Positions 6,880 to 14,754 of a stretch of DNA of 32,081 nt are shown here, in pieces. The stretch is from Burkholderiaceae bacterium (GTDB lineage Bacteria; Pseudomonadota; Gammaproteobacteria; Burkholderiales; Burkholderiaceae_D). The notes below the pieces were generated by a model, which was given only the letters and a program-made list of their open reading frames with translations, was not told where the DNA came from and did not search any database. Location: contig JAFANH010000094.1 in the NCBI GenBank assembly GCA_019232795.1, forward strand, positions 1-32,081. Reading direction: 5' to 3'. The position numbers and the translations under genes were made by a program. Positions within the stretch are counted from its first letter, which is position 1. Every line of letters starts with the position of its first letter.

Positions 6880-7080
6880 ATAAACGAATTCATCGCCGTT
6901 CGGGTGCATTTCCCAATTCGCCCAATCGACGGTGAATTTATGTTCCGAGATCAGCCAGCCTTGACCGTAGCGTGCCAGCTCGGCTTCGGACAATGACTTG
7001 AATCCGGCGCCGCCGGGCAAGGTAGTTGCGACCCCGTCGTCGGCGAAGTGAACATAGGTCTGCGTCGAGCTTAACATCAT
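6880..7080 (-). pseudogene. Cupin gene, N-terminal half (split by IS200/IS605 element)
   Basis: This frame reads MMLSSTQTYVHF to WEMHPNGDEFVY, ending in the first cupin motif (W-E-x-H-P-x-G-D-E). In cupins the next residues would be a strand like LLSG and then the second half, which is found at 4860-5098. Beyond FVY the frame enters the transposon and stops at 6865. ATG 7080 is the likely start, with ATG 7095 (AAAGGA directly abutting) or GTG 7122 as alternatives. Small cupins of this kind often bind a metal and a small ligand; no specific function is claimed. Confidence 0.75.
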
Positions 7081-7246
7081 GATTTCACATTCCATTCCTT
7101 TGATCAAATTCGCTACGGACACTGACGCGGCTGGACCATTTTAAGAAAGCGGTCACCTTTTAGCGGTAGTATATGACTGGGCATGTAATTGCACTTGTGT
7201 AAAGTACGTGACCATATGGGGTAACAAAACTGAACGGAGAGTGATG

Positions 7247-8425
7247 ATGGAAGATGTCGTGATTGTGGGCGCCCTGCGTACCGCCGTTGGCAAATTTGGC
7301 GGCTCCCTGGCAAAAATTTCCGCCGCCGACCTGGGCGCGCATGTAATCAAAGGCTTGCTGCAAAAGACCGGCATTTCATCCGATGCGGTCAGCGAAGTGA
7401 TCCTGGGCCAGGTGTTGACGGCAGGCGTAGGACAGAATCCGGCGCGCCAGGCGGGCATACGTGCAGGTTTGCCCGACATGGTGCCGGCGATGACGATAGG
7501 CAAGGTATGCGGCAGCGGCTTGAAGGCAACCCATCTTGCGGCGCAGGCAATCAAATGCGGCGATGCCGACATCGTGATAGCGGGCGGCCAGGAAAACATG
7601 AGTGCGGCGCCGCACGTGCTGAACAATTCGCGCGACGGCTTCCGCATGGGCGACGCCAAGCTGATCGACAGCATGATCGTCGACGGCTTGTGGGACGTCT
7701 ATAACCAGTACCACATGGGCACCACGGCCGAAAACGTCGCCAAGAAATATGGCATCTCGCGTCTCGAGCAAGATGAATTTGCGCTGGCTTCGCAAAACAA
7801 GGCCGAGGCGGCGCAAAAAGCCGGCAGGTTCAGGGACGAGATTCTCGGTTTGGAGATCGCGCAAAAGAAGGGCGCCATCCTGTTCGATAGCGACGAATAC
7901 ATCAAGGCCGGCACCACGCTCGACACACTGTCGGGCCTGCGTCCCGCGTTTGCCAAGGACGGTACGGTAACGGCAGGCAATGCCTCCGGCATCAACGATG
8001 GCGCGGCGGCAGTGGTCATGATGTCTGCCAGGACGGCAGATCGCCTCGGCTTGAAGCCGCTGGCGCGCATCAAGGCCTATTCCTCGGCCGGCGTCGATCC
8101 AAGCATTATGGGCATGGGACCGGTGCCGGCTTCGCGCCTGTGCCTGAAAAAGGCGGGCTGGAATCCTGGTGATCTCGACCTGATGGAAATCAACGAGGCG
8201 TTTGCTGCGCAGGCGATCGCGGTCAACAAGGAAATGGGCTGGGATACCAGCAAGATCAACGTCAACGGCGGCGCCATTGCGATCGGCCATCCTATCGGCG
8301 CGTCGGGCTGCCGCATTCTGGTGACGCTGCTGCACGAGATGGCGCGACGTGATGCCAAGCGCGGCCTGGCCAGTCTGTGCATAGGCGGCGGCATGGGCGT
8401 GGCGCTGGCAGTCGAGCGCGATTGA
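7247..8425 (+). CDS. phaA: Acetyl-CoA acetyltransferase (thiolase)
   Basis: A 392-residue biosynthetic-type thiolase that condenses two acetyl-CoA into acetoacetyl-CoA. The catalytic residues are at the classic positions: C88 ([10 protein letters not shown]), H348 ([10 protein letters not shown]) and C378 (SLCIGGGMG). ATG 7247 gives the standard family length and sits 7 bases after GGAG; ATG 7244 is equally possible, while GTG 7208 would add an unlikely extension. phaB follows after 50 bases, so the pair probably supplies (R)-3-hydroxybutyryl-CoA for polyhydroxybutyrate. No phaC synthase is in the window. Confidence 0.92.
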   Translation: MEDVVIVGALRTAVGKFGGSLAKISAADLGAHVIKGLLQKTGISSDAVSEVILGQVLTAGVGQNPARQAGIRAGLPDMVPAMTIGKVCGSGLKATHLAAQAIKCGDADIVIAGGQENMSAAPHVLNNSRDGFRMGDAKLIDSMIVDGLWDVYNQYHMGTTAENVAKKYGISRLEQDEFALASQNKAEAAQKAGRFRDEILGLEIAQKKGAILFDSDEYIKAGTTLDTLSGLRPAFAKDGTVTAGNASGINDGAAAVVMMSARTADRLGLKPLARIKAYSSAGVDPSIMGMGPVPASRLCLKKAGWNPGDLDLMEINEAFAAQAIAVNKEMGWDTSKINVNGGAIAIGHPIGASGCRILVTLLHEMARRDAKRGLASLCIGGGMGVALAVERD

Positions 8426-8475
8426 TTGTTTGTTGCGGTTCTTTGTAGACGGTATCGATCAGGAGAAAAGGCAAT

Positions 8476-9216
8476 ATGACTAGAGTGGCATTAGTGACGG
8501 GTGGTATGGGTGGTTTGGGCGAGGCGGTGTGCGTCAAGCTGGCTGCCCTCGGCTATCAGGTCGTGACAACGTATTCCCCGGGCAATAGCAAGGCACAGGA
8601 ATGGCTGGCAGCGATGCGCAAGTCCGGTTACGAGTTTCACGCCTACCCTTGCGACGTTTCCGATTACGAGTCGGCCATGGCCTGCGTAGCGCAGGTGGAA
8701 AAGGAGGTCGGCGCCATCGACGTGCTGGTGAACAATGCCGGCATCACGCGCGACATGACCTTCAAGAAAATGGACAAGACCAATTGGGATGCCGTGATCG
8801 GTACCAATCTCGATTCCGTGTTCAACATGACCAAGCCGGTGTGCGACGGAATGACCGAGCGCGGTTGGGGGCGTATCATCAACATCTCTTCGGTCAATGG
8901 CCAGAAGGGCGCGTTCGGCCAAACCAACTACTCTGCCGCCAAAGCCGGCATGCATGGTTTCACCAAGGCGCTTGCGCTGGAGGTGGCGCGCAAGGGGGTG
9001 ACGGTCAATACCATTTCACCGGGTTACATCGGCACCAAGATGGTGATGGCGATTCCACAGGAAGTGCTGGACAGCAAGATCATTCCGCAGATTCCGATGG
9101 CGCGCCTGGGCAAGCCTGAGGAAGTGGCCGGCCTGGTGGCTTACCTGGCTTCGGATGAAGCTGCCTTCGTGACCGGCGCCAACATTGCCATCAACGGCGG
9201 GCAACACATGCACTAG
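8476..9216 (+). CDS. phaB: Acetoacetyl-CoA reductase
   Basis: A 246-residue short-chain dehydrogenase that reduces acetoacetyl-CoA to (R)-3-hydroxybutyryl-CoA, normally with NADPH. It has the N-terminal nucleotide motif VTGGMGGLGE, NNAG at 86-89 and the catalytic Ser at 138/139 (NISSVNG) with Y152 and K156 (YSAAK). The C-terminal GQHMH ending is typical of PhaB. AGGAG lies 10 bases before the ATG. Position directly after phaA supports a two-gene operon. Confidence 0.92.
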   Translation: MTRVALVTGGMGGLGEAVCVKLAALGYQVVTTYSPGNSKAQEWLAAMRKSGYEFHAYPCDVSDYESAMACVAQVEKEVGAIDVLVNNAGITRDMTFKKMDKTNWDAVIGTNLDSVFNMTKPVCDGMTERGWGRIINISSVNGQKGAFGQTNYSAAKAGMHGFTKALALEVARKGVTVNTISPGYIGTKMVMAIPQEVLDSKIIPQIPMARLGKPEEVAGLVAYLASDEAAFVTGANIAINGGQHMH

Positions 9217-9280
9217 GCGCGGCAAAAATGCAAACGGATCGGCGGCAAATGGGTTAGCATGGTTTTTGTCGATATCCGGT

Positions 9281-9305
9281 GTAAGGAATGCGTCACTGGT
9301 TCGAC
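9281..9305 (+). promoter_or_regulatory. Possible ECF-sigma-type promoter of the bufferin operon
   Basis: GTAAGG (9281-9286) and CGAC (9302-9305) are 15 bases apart, about 88 bases before the DUF2282 start. This resembles ECF-class promoters (for example GTAACC with 16 bases to CGAA for Caulobacter SigF, which controls related operons). The match is partial and no sigma gene lies in the window, so it is a hypothesis. Confidence 0.4.
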
Positions 9306-9392
9306 TCAATCCTTGCCGCTGTTGTACTGGCACCCGTTTGCAACTTGATTGCGATGCATTTGCAACATCCATAAACTCGAAAAGGACAAGCC

Positions 9393-9653
9393 ATGAATAA
9401 ACGCCAAGCACTGTTTGCCGCTGCTCTCGCCACAGTATGTGTCGCCGGTACAGCCCAGGCTGCCGACAGCGACAAGGAAAAATGCTTCGGCATTGCCAAA
9501 GCCGGTCAGAACGATTGTGCCAGCGTGATGGGCACCCATTCCTGCGCCGGCCAGGCCAAGAAAGACATGGACCCCACCGAATGGAAATATGTCGCCAAGG
9601 GCACCTGCGCCAAGGCAGGCGGAACCACTGCCATGCCCAAGGGCGGCAAGTAA
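9393..9653 (+). CDS. bufA1: DUF2282 bufferin-type precursor peptide
   Basis: An 86-residue exported small protein. A signal peptide (1-23, ending AQA) is followed by a mature region with four cysteines, C31, C42, C51 and C72, in the DUF2282 pattern [14 protein letters not shown]...HSCAG...GTC. DUF2282 proteins (bufferins) are described as RiPP precursors whose core cysteines are modified by a DUF692 iron oxidase and which help sequester copper in the periplasm. AAAGGA precedes the ATG. The maturase gene follows after an 80-base gap holding a strong hairpin. The family assignment is firm; the exact modification here is inferred. Confidence 0.88.
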   Translation: MNKRQALFAAALATVCVAGTAQAADSDKEKCFGIAKAGQNDCASVMGTHSCAGQAKKDMDPTEWKYVAKGTCAKAGGTTAMPKGGK

Positions 9654-9677
9654 TTTGCCTTCCGGCGTAAGTGGGCG

Positions 9678-9701
9678 CCGGTAGCCGTACACGGCTATCG
9701 G
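9678..9701 (+). promoter_or_regulatory. Strong intercistronic hairpin between precursor and maturase genes
   Basis: CCGGTAGCCG (9678-9687) pairs with CGGCTATCGG (9692-9701), ten pairs including one G-U, around a TACA loop. There is no T-run after it, so it is not a standard terminator. It could stabilise the short precursor mRNA or partly stop transcription, giving more precursor than enzyme. The start codon of the next gene lies 31 bases downstream without a clear ribosome site. Confidence 0.6.
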
Positions 9702-9732
9702 TAGCTCCAGCTTCGCAAGCCCTCTCCCTGCC

Positions 9733-11385
9733 ATGCCCAAAGCTTTACCCACTCCATTTGAAAATCTCGGGGTGGGAGTCGGTTTGCGTGCTCCCCACTA
9801 TCGAGATTTCCTCGAGCAGCGGCCCAAGGTCGGCTGGCTGGAAGTGCATAGCGAGAATTATTTCGAGCAGGGCGGTTGGGACTTTCATGTGCTGCGCCAG
9901 TTGCGCGGCGATTATCCAGTCAGTCTGCATGGCGTCGGCCTCGGTCTTGGTTCAGCCGACGGATTTTCCGAGCAGCATCTGGCGCGCCTGCGCGATTTGG
10001 TGCAGGCCATCGACCCCAACCTCGTTTCGGAACACCTGTGCTGGGGCGCGGTCGGAGCGCGGCATTTGAACGACTTGCTGCCCATGCCGCTGACGCGTGC
10101 CGCGTTGCATTTGCTGTGCGAACGCGTCGATCACGTGCAGAACACCTTGGGCCGGACCATTTTGCTGGAAAACGTTTCCAGCTACCTGCGTTTTCGCGAC
10201 GACGCCATGGGTGAAACCGAATTCCTGGCGGAACTGGCGGCGCGCACGGGTTGCGGCATCTTGCTCGACGTGAATAATCTGTATGTGAACCAATGCAATC
10301 ACGGCGAAGATGCGCTGGCGGCGATGCGTGCTCTGACGCCGCATATGGTCGGTGAAATACATCTGGCCGGGCATTTGGTGACGCCCGATGCCGTGGTCGA
10401 TCATCATGGCGATCGCATTGCGCCGCCGGTATGGGCCTTGTATGAGGAGGCATTGCGACGTTTCGGCGCCGTATCGACCTTGATCGAATGGGATACCGAT
10501 ATTCCGGAACTGGCCGTGTTGCTGGAACAGGCGCAGCAGGCCAGGGCGCGCGCCGAGCGGGTGATCGATTCCGATGCAATCGATTGCTATCGAACGGCGC
10601 TCGCGGAGCAGCAGAGGCAGTTCGCGCAAGCGCTATTCGATTCGCGGGCCACGCCACACATCTTGCCGATGTTCGATGGCGATGCGCAAACCAGTGAACA
10701 GCGTTTTGCCCTTTACCGCGGTAATGTGAGCGCTGCCTGGGCCAAGGCTTTGGCGGCGGCTTATCCGGTATTGCAAGCCTTGGTCGGGGAGGAATTTTTT
10801 GACGCATTGGCGAAGGAATATGGCCGCGCCTACCCATCCGAAGCCGGCGACCTGAACCTGTTCGGCGCAGGCTTTGCGGAATTTCTCACGAGCTTCGAGC
10901 ATGTGACGGACTATCCTTATTTTCCTGACATGGCCCGGCTCGAATGGGCCTTGCACCGCGCCCACTACGCGGCGAGTAGCGCGCGAGTCGAAGCGACCGC
11001 ACTTGCAGTACTGCGACCGGAGCAACTCGACGATGTGCTGCTTTCGTTGCGGCCGCCGTGTACGCTGTTGCGCTCCGGTTGGGCTGTGTTTGAACTGTGG
11101 CAAGCCCATCAGCCAGGCATGGGCGACAGCTTTCCGGCCGATTTGATGCAGGCCAACTTTGGCATCGTGCTGCGCCCACTCTGGAAAGCGGAAGCGATGC
11201 AGCTTTCGGCGGCGGCTTTCATCGCGCTCGAAGCGCTTGCGGAAGGAAAATCGTTGGGCGCCGCGCTCGACGCGGCCTGCGAGGTTGATCCCGATTTCGA
11301 CTTCGGTGCGAACCTGCGGCAGTGGATGCAATGGGAAATCTTCGACAGCATGACGATACGCGCCACCGTCGAAGGAGAGCAATAG
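9733..11385 (+). CDS. bufB1-bufC1: Fused DUF692 (MNIO) - DUF2063 bufferin maturase (BufB-BufC)
   Basis: One 550-residue chain with two domains that are usually separate proteins. Residues about 10-280 are a DUF692 multinuclear non-heme iron oxidase. Its likely metal ligands are H66, E100-H101, E146-N147, D179/N181, E208/H210, D223-H224 and E252 ([43 protein letters not shown]). Residues about 290-550 are a DUF2063 partner domain ([17 protein letters not shown], then [14 protein letters not shown]), thought to present the precursor to the oxidase. No frameshift or stop lies between them. No alternative start exists upstream because of an in-frame TAG at 9682; the ribosome site is poor. Confidence 0.88.
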   Translation: MPKALPTPFENLGVGVGLRAPHYRDFLEQRPKVGWLEVHSENYFEQGGWDFHVLRQLRGDYPVSLHGVGLGLGSADGFSEQHLARLRDLVQAIDPNLVSEHLCWGAVGARHLNDLLPMPLTRAALHLLCERVDHVQNTLGRTILLENVSSYLRFRDDAMGETEFLAELAARTGCGILLDVNNLYVNQCNHGEDALAAMRALTPHMVGEIHLAGHLVTPDAVVDHHGDRIAPPVWALYEEALRRFGAVSTLIEWDTDIPELAVLLEQAQQARARAERVIDSDAIDCYRTALAEQQRQFAQALFDSRATPHILPMFDGDAQTSEQRFALYRGNVSAAWAKALAAAYPVLQALVGEEFFDALAKEYGRAYPSEAGDLNLFGAGFAEFLTSFEHVTDYPYFPDMARLEWALHRAHYAASSARVEATALAVLRPEQLDDVLLSLRPPCTLLRSGWAVFELWQAHQPGMGDSFPADLMQANFGIVLRPLWKAEAMQLSAAAFIALEALAEGKSLGAALDAACEVDPDFDFGANLRQWMQWEIFDSMTIRATVEGEQ

Positions 11386-11485
11386 GGAAATAACGAACGA
11401 CGAAGCAGAAGTGCCGGGCGAAGTGTAAGGTGAGTAGGCGCGTATAAGACAAACGCAAGACCAACACTAACGAGGAGGGCTGCGC

Positions 11486-11956
11486 ATGGAAAAAATTTTA
11501 CGTCTGCACCACGGTCTAACACGCTTCGATACGCTGATCACCGACTGGGGAGGTTCGCTCCTGAGTCTGGGTATACGCCTCTACGTCGGCTGGCAGTTCT
11601 TCAAGGCCGGCTGGATCAAGATCAGCGACTGGGATGCGACGCTGGCCTTGTTTCACGACGAATATCATGTGCCGGTCTTGCCGCCGGACTTGGCGGCGGT
11701 GATGGGGGCTTCCGGGGAGTTGTTTTTCCCTCTGCTGCTGCTGATCGGCATCGTGTCGCGGCCCGCGGCATTCGGTCTGTTTTTCGTCAATGTGATGGCG
11801 GTGATTTCCTATCCGCAGCTATTCGAATTCGAGTGCCCGGCAGCCGTTCAAGACCATTTCTACTGGGGAGCGCTATTGCTGGTGCTGATCGCCTTCGGCC
11901 CAGGTCGTTTTGCACTCGATTATTGGTTGACCGCAAAGGCAAAACAACACGCGTAG
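11486..11956 (+). CDS. DoxX-family membrane protein of the bufferin operon
   Basis: A 156-residue inner-membrane protein with about four hydrophobic segments. DoxX features include LGIRLYVGWQFFKAGWIK near the N-terminus and LLIGIVSRPAAFGLFFVNVMAV in the middle. A strong AGGAGG sits seven bases before the ATG. DoxX proteins often follow DUF2282/DUF692/DUF2063 genes, where they may support a redox or export step, but their role is not established. A 100-base gap separates it from the fused maturase gene. Confidence 0.85.
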   Translation: MEKILRLHHGLTRFDTLITDWGGSLLSLGIRLYVGWQFFKAGWIKISDWDATLALFHDEYHVPVLPPDLAAVMGASGELFFPLLLLIGIVSRPAAFGLFFVNVMAVISYPQLFEFECPAAVQDHFYWGALLLVLIAFGPGRFALDYWLTAKAKQHA

Positions 11957-11973
11957 TGACCGGGGCACAGGTT

Positions 11974-12192
11974 TTATTCGGGCAATACGCGGATACTGAT
12001 GCCGGCCAAGCCAACGATTTGGCCGGCGCGGATCTTGCAGGTTTTGCGCAATTCAATTTTGCCGTCGACGCTTACCTCGCCATTGGCGACCAGTATTTTT
12101 CCGGCACCGCCGCTATCGCAGATGCCGACCAATTTCAGCAATTGGTTGAGTTCGACGAATTCGCCGCGCACGTGAAATTCGAGTTCTTGCAT
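11974..12192 (-). CDS. Small S4-domain RNA-binding protein (YbcJ-like)
   Basis: A 72-residue single S4-fold protein similar in size and sequence to E. coli YbcJ. The diagnostic parts are the acidic start MQELEFHV, LNQLLKLVGICDSGG, and VANGEVSVDGKIELRKTCKIRAGQIV. Such proteins bind RNA, possibly ribosomal RNA, but the cellular role is unclear. It is tail-to-tail with the DoxX gene (17-base gap) and follows a small unknown gene by a few bases on the same strand. Confidence 0.85.
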   Translation of the reverse strand: MQELEFHVRGEFVELNQLLKLVGICDSGGAGKILVANGEVSVDGKIELRKTCKIRAGQIVGLAGISIRVLPE

Positions 12193-12197
12193 AAGTG

Positions 12198-12479
12198 TTA
12201 GCCTACGTGGCCTTGCATCGCGTCATGTGCCTTGTCCAGCCATACGGCAAGGTTGTCGAGCAACTCATGCTGGCTGTAGGAACAGCTTTCTTCGGAAAAC
12301 TGGCTGCCGGTTTCGAGACGCCTTAGCAAATCTTCCATGACCTGGCGGTAGCGCGGCGGCAATTGATTCAGCAAAGTCTCTTGTTGACGCCAGGTTTGGC
12401 AGAATGCGTCCAGCGCTATCTGTCTGCGCGGCAGTTCTTGCAGGGTCTGGCGCAGGCGCTCGAGATTGTGGATTGCCAT
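12198..12479 (-). CDS. Small hypothetical protein
   Basis: I do not recognise this 93-residue protein. It is mainly helical and charged (LERLRQTLQELPRRQI, QVMEDLLRRLETG) with no membrane segment or metal motif. ATG 12479 (MAIHNLERL) is chosen; starts at 12497 or 12521 would place coding sequence across a strong hairpin. It ends 5 bases before the S4-protein gene, suggesting a shared transcript. Confidence 0.6.
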   Translation of the reverse strand: MAIHNLERLRQTLQELPRRQIALDAFCQTWRQQETLLNQLPPRYRQVMEDLLRRLETGSQFSEESCSYSQHELLDNLAVWLDKAHDAMQGHVG

Positions 12480-12493
12480 TGTAATGAGACCGC

Positions 12494-12519
12494 GCATGCG
12501 GGCAAGGTGGCCCGCATGC
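12494..12519. repeat. 10-bp perfect hairpin downstream of sapC
   Basis: GCATGCGGGC (12494-12503) pairs fully with GCCCGCATGC (12510-12519) around a six-base loop. It lies just after the SapC stop and before the chosen start of the next minus-strand gene. No T-run follows on either strand, so it may be an mRNA-stabilising or attenuating structure rather than a full terminator. Confidence 0.55.
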
Positions 12520-12533
12520 ATGTGTGGGCCCGT

Positions 12534-13277
12534 TTAGGCTGCAGCTGCCGCCGGCGCCTTGTTTGCCATGCGGCGTATCAGCCGGTTGGCGTTGTTCAAG
12601 GACAGCAGGTGGGTGTAGATACGGCCGAGGTCGCCGTTGCGCGTGAGTTCCAGCAAGGCGGCATCACCCAGAGCCAGCAAGCGCTTCTCGTCGACAATGT
12701 AGAAGCCCTCGAGTTTGACGGAGTTTTCACCACCTTCGCCAAAGGTCAGCATTTGCGGAACCAGCAAATCGTGCTTCTTCAGTGTGAGCATGAATTGGTT
12801 CGCATGCTCACTTTGCTGACGGAAGTCACCAAGGAAAGCCAGCGTGGATTGCAGCATTGGCGATTCGGTGCCGTCTTCGGCAAACAAAGGCTCGCCTTCG
12901 GTCTCGTTGATGCCGTCGAAGGCTTCGTCGATCAAGACCATCGGCGCGCCGTTGTTGGGGTCGATGTTCAGGACGAAGGGGTAACGGCGCACAAACGCGG
13001 GGATGTAGTCGGCCAGCCATTTGCCGCTTTCGTCGACCAGCAGGTTTTCATTTTCGCGCAGACCCATCAGCGCGATCGGCATGCCGGGTCCATCTTCGCT
13101 GAGGGCGAAGACGATAGGAAATTCGGCAACGGCTTGCGGGAACTCGATCGGCGCCAGTGGTACGGCGATGGTCGAGGTGACGTAGGAGAAACCCTTGGAT
13201 GGCGCTTTCAGGCGGACCTTGCGATGTGCATTGCGATCAAGAATGACCGGCTTTTGGTAGAAATTCAGTATTGTCAT
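12534..13277 (-). CDS. SapC family protein
   Basis: A 247-residue protein of the SapC family (PF07277 type). Recognisable parts are FPQAVAEFPIVFAL, LMGLRENENLLVDESGKWLADYIPAFVRRYPFVL and ALLELTRNGDLGRIYTHLLSL. The family is named after an S-layer export gene but its biochemical role in Proteobacteria is unknown. There is no signal peptide or membrane segment, so the product appears cytoplasmic. The C-terminus is an Ala-rich tail. Confidence 0.85.
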   Translation of the reverse strand: MTILNFYQKPVILDRNAHRKVRLKAPSKGFSYVTSTIAVPLAPIEFPQAVAEFPIVFALSEDGPGMPIALMGLRENENLLVDESGKWLADYIPAFVRRYPFVLNIDPNNGAPMVLIDEAFDGINETEGEPLFAEDGTESPMLQSTLAFLGDFRQQSEHANQFMLTLKKHDLLVPQMLTFGEGGENSVKLEGFYIVDEKRLLALGDAALLELTRNGDLGRIYTHLLSLNNANRLIRRMANKAPAAAAA

Positions 13278-13374
13278 GAAAATGGGCCAAGTGGGTTTGC
13301 TCCAGTTTATATAGGCTGATAGGGCGGCTTATAGGACTGGATTAGTGTCAAAAAAACAAAACTCGAACACCCGT

Positions 13375-13388
13375 TCCGGCAAGCCGGA
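13375..13388 (-). terminator. Possible terminator after the chitinase gene
   Basis: TCCGG-CAAG-CCGGA forms a five-to-six-pair stem about 45 bases after the chitinase stop. On the minus strand it is followed, 13 bases on, by TTTTGTTTTTTT. The gap between stem and T-run is longer than ideal, so confidence is low. Confidence 0.35.
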
Positions 13389-13431
13389 CCAAAGAGGGCG
13401 CAAGCATTTTAGCAGTATTCGAGGCTGATAT

Positions 13432-14664
13432 TTAGCGTGCCAGCAGGTCGTGCGCAAGCTTGTTTTGCAGCACGAAATTGCGATCACCCGCGAGCTCCCA
13501 AAACATGGCGCCGCCTAGCCTGTGCGTTTTCAAGTACTTGATTTTATAGTCGAGCGATTCAAGGTCGTCGTAGCTGATGAATTCGCCGGTATCGGTGTTG
13601 AACAGGTAAGGAACCTTGGCTTTGTCGTTCCAATGCCGGACAAATCCCTTCTTATTGACCAGGCCGGCATCGATGTCGGTAAATTGCAGTTCGCCGTCTT
13701 CGAAGGAACCGCGCCCTTTGCCGCGGCAATCCTGTAGCTGCCCGTTATTGGAAGCCCCGCATTGCTTCCAGCTATAGCCGTAGAAAGGAACGCCGAGCAC
13801 CAGCTTGTCGGCAGGCAAGCCGGCTCGCAGGAACAGGGCGACCACGGAGTCGATGTTGTTCTTGGGACTGTTGCCGGCATGCTTCAGGGTCGGATCGTCA
13901 TACAAAGGCGCGACGTGACCGGCATAGGTGTTCCAATGGCCGTTGAAGTCGTAAGTCATGACGTTGGCCCAGTCCACAATATGCGCGACCTTGTCCATTT
14001 CCGTGTTGAACAGGAATTGTTCGTTATTACCGACCGCCGCGGTCAAGAGATATCGGTGCTTGTCTTGCTTGGCGGCGAGGTCGAGCTTGTCGCGCAAGGC
14101 TTGCAGGAACAAGGTGTAATTCTGCTTGTCCTCGGGGCGCCGGGCATCGGGATTTTCTCCGCCGCTCACGGGGAATTCCCAATCGATGTCTATGCCGTCA
14201 AGGTGATGGCGGCGCACAAACGCCACTGCGCTCTCGGCGAACTTTGCGCGCGACTCGGCGGTGAGCGCAGTGTCCGAGAATTTGTCCGAATCGCTCCAGC
14301 CGCCGACCGAGACCAGAATTTGCAGATGCGGGTTGCTGTGCTTCAGCTTGGCCATGGCAGCAAAACTGGCTTTCACTTTGTCGGCGGGCACCCTGTCGCC
14401 TAAAGCGAGTTCGCCGTCGCGGATGATGCCGAAGGCGTAATAGAGATCGGTCAGCTTCGCCGGGTGTACGTGTTGCAGGGCGCGCAGGCTGGCGGCATCG
14501 CCGCGATCAAGGAAGTAGCCGACCACTCTATAGCTGGCTTTGGCTTGTTTTGCAGGCGGCTTTGCCTGTGCCCATCTTGAACTTAACACTGAACAAAGCG
14601 TCAGCACGATCATGCCGATCAGCTTCCAGCGAATTATTTCTATCTTGGTTGTTGCTTCGGACAT
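13432..14664 (-). CDS. Secreted GH18 chitinase-like glycosyl hydrolase
   Basis: A 410-residue family-18 glycosidase. The catalytic DxxDxDxE motif is complete at D156, D159, D161 and E163 (LDGIDIDWEFP), and E163 would be the acid/base. The SVGGW strand and the late YDFNGHW and MFWELAGD segments are also typical. An N-terminal hydrophobic segment (17-33, ending AQA) predicts export. ATG 14664 gives this signal; an in-frame start at 14754 would add 30 unrelated residues. No chitin-binding domain is present. Two type II secretion assembly genes lie upstream on the same strand, and chitinases are common clients of that pathway. Confidence 0.88.
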   Translation of the reverse strand: MSEATTKIEIIRWKLIGMIVLTLCSVLSSRWAQAKPPAKQAKASYRVVGYFLDRGDAASLRALQHVHPAKLTDLYYAFGIIRDGELALGDRVPADKVKASFAAMAKLKHSNPHLQILVSVGGWSDSDKFSDTALTAESRAKFAESAVAFVRRHHLDGIDIDWEFPVSGGENPDARRPEDKQNYTLFLQALRDKLDLAAKQDKHRYLLTAAVGNNEQFLFNTEMDKVAHIVDWANVMTYDFNGHWNTYAGHVAPLYDDPTLKHAGNSPKNNIDSVVALFLRAGLPADKLVLGVPFYGYSWKQCGASNNGQLQDCRGKGRGSFEDGELQFTDIDAGLVNKKGFVRHWNDKAKVPYLFNTDTGEFISYDDLESLDYKIKYLKTHRLGGAMFWELAGDRNFVLQNKLAHDLLAR

Positions 14665-14754
14665 AGGATGCACACCCGTAATTGTCACCAACTTGCTAGC
14701 ATAACCGGATTGTGGTCTCGAAGTGGTATTGATCCCGCACTTTTCATGTGACAC

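Noticed and set aside
7376-8335. Minus-strand frame of 319 codons opposite phaA
   Set aside because: Antisense to a clear thiolase with intact catalytic residues; no domain in the translation.
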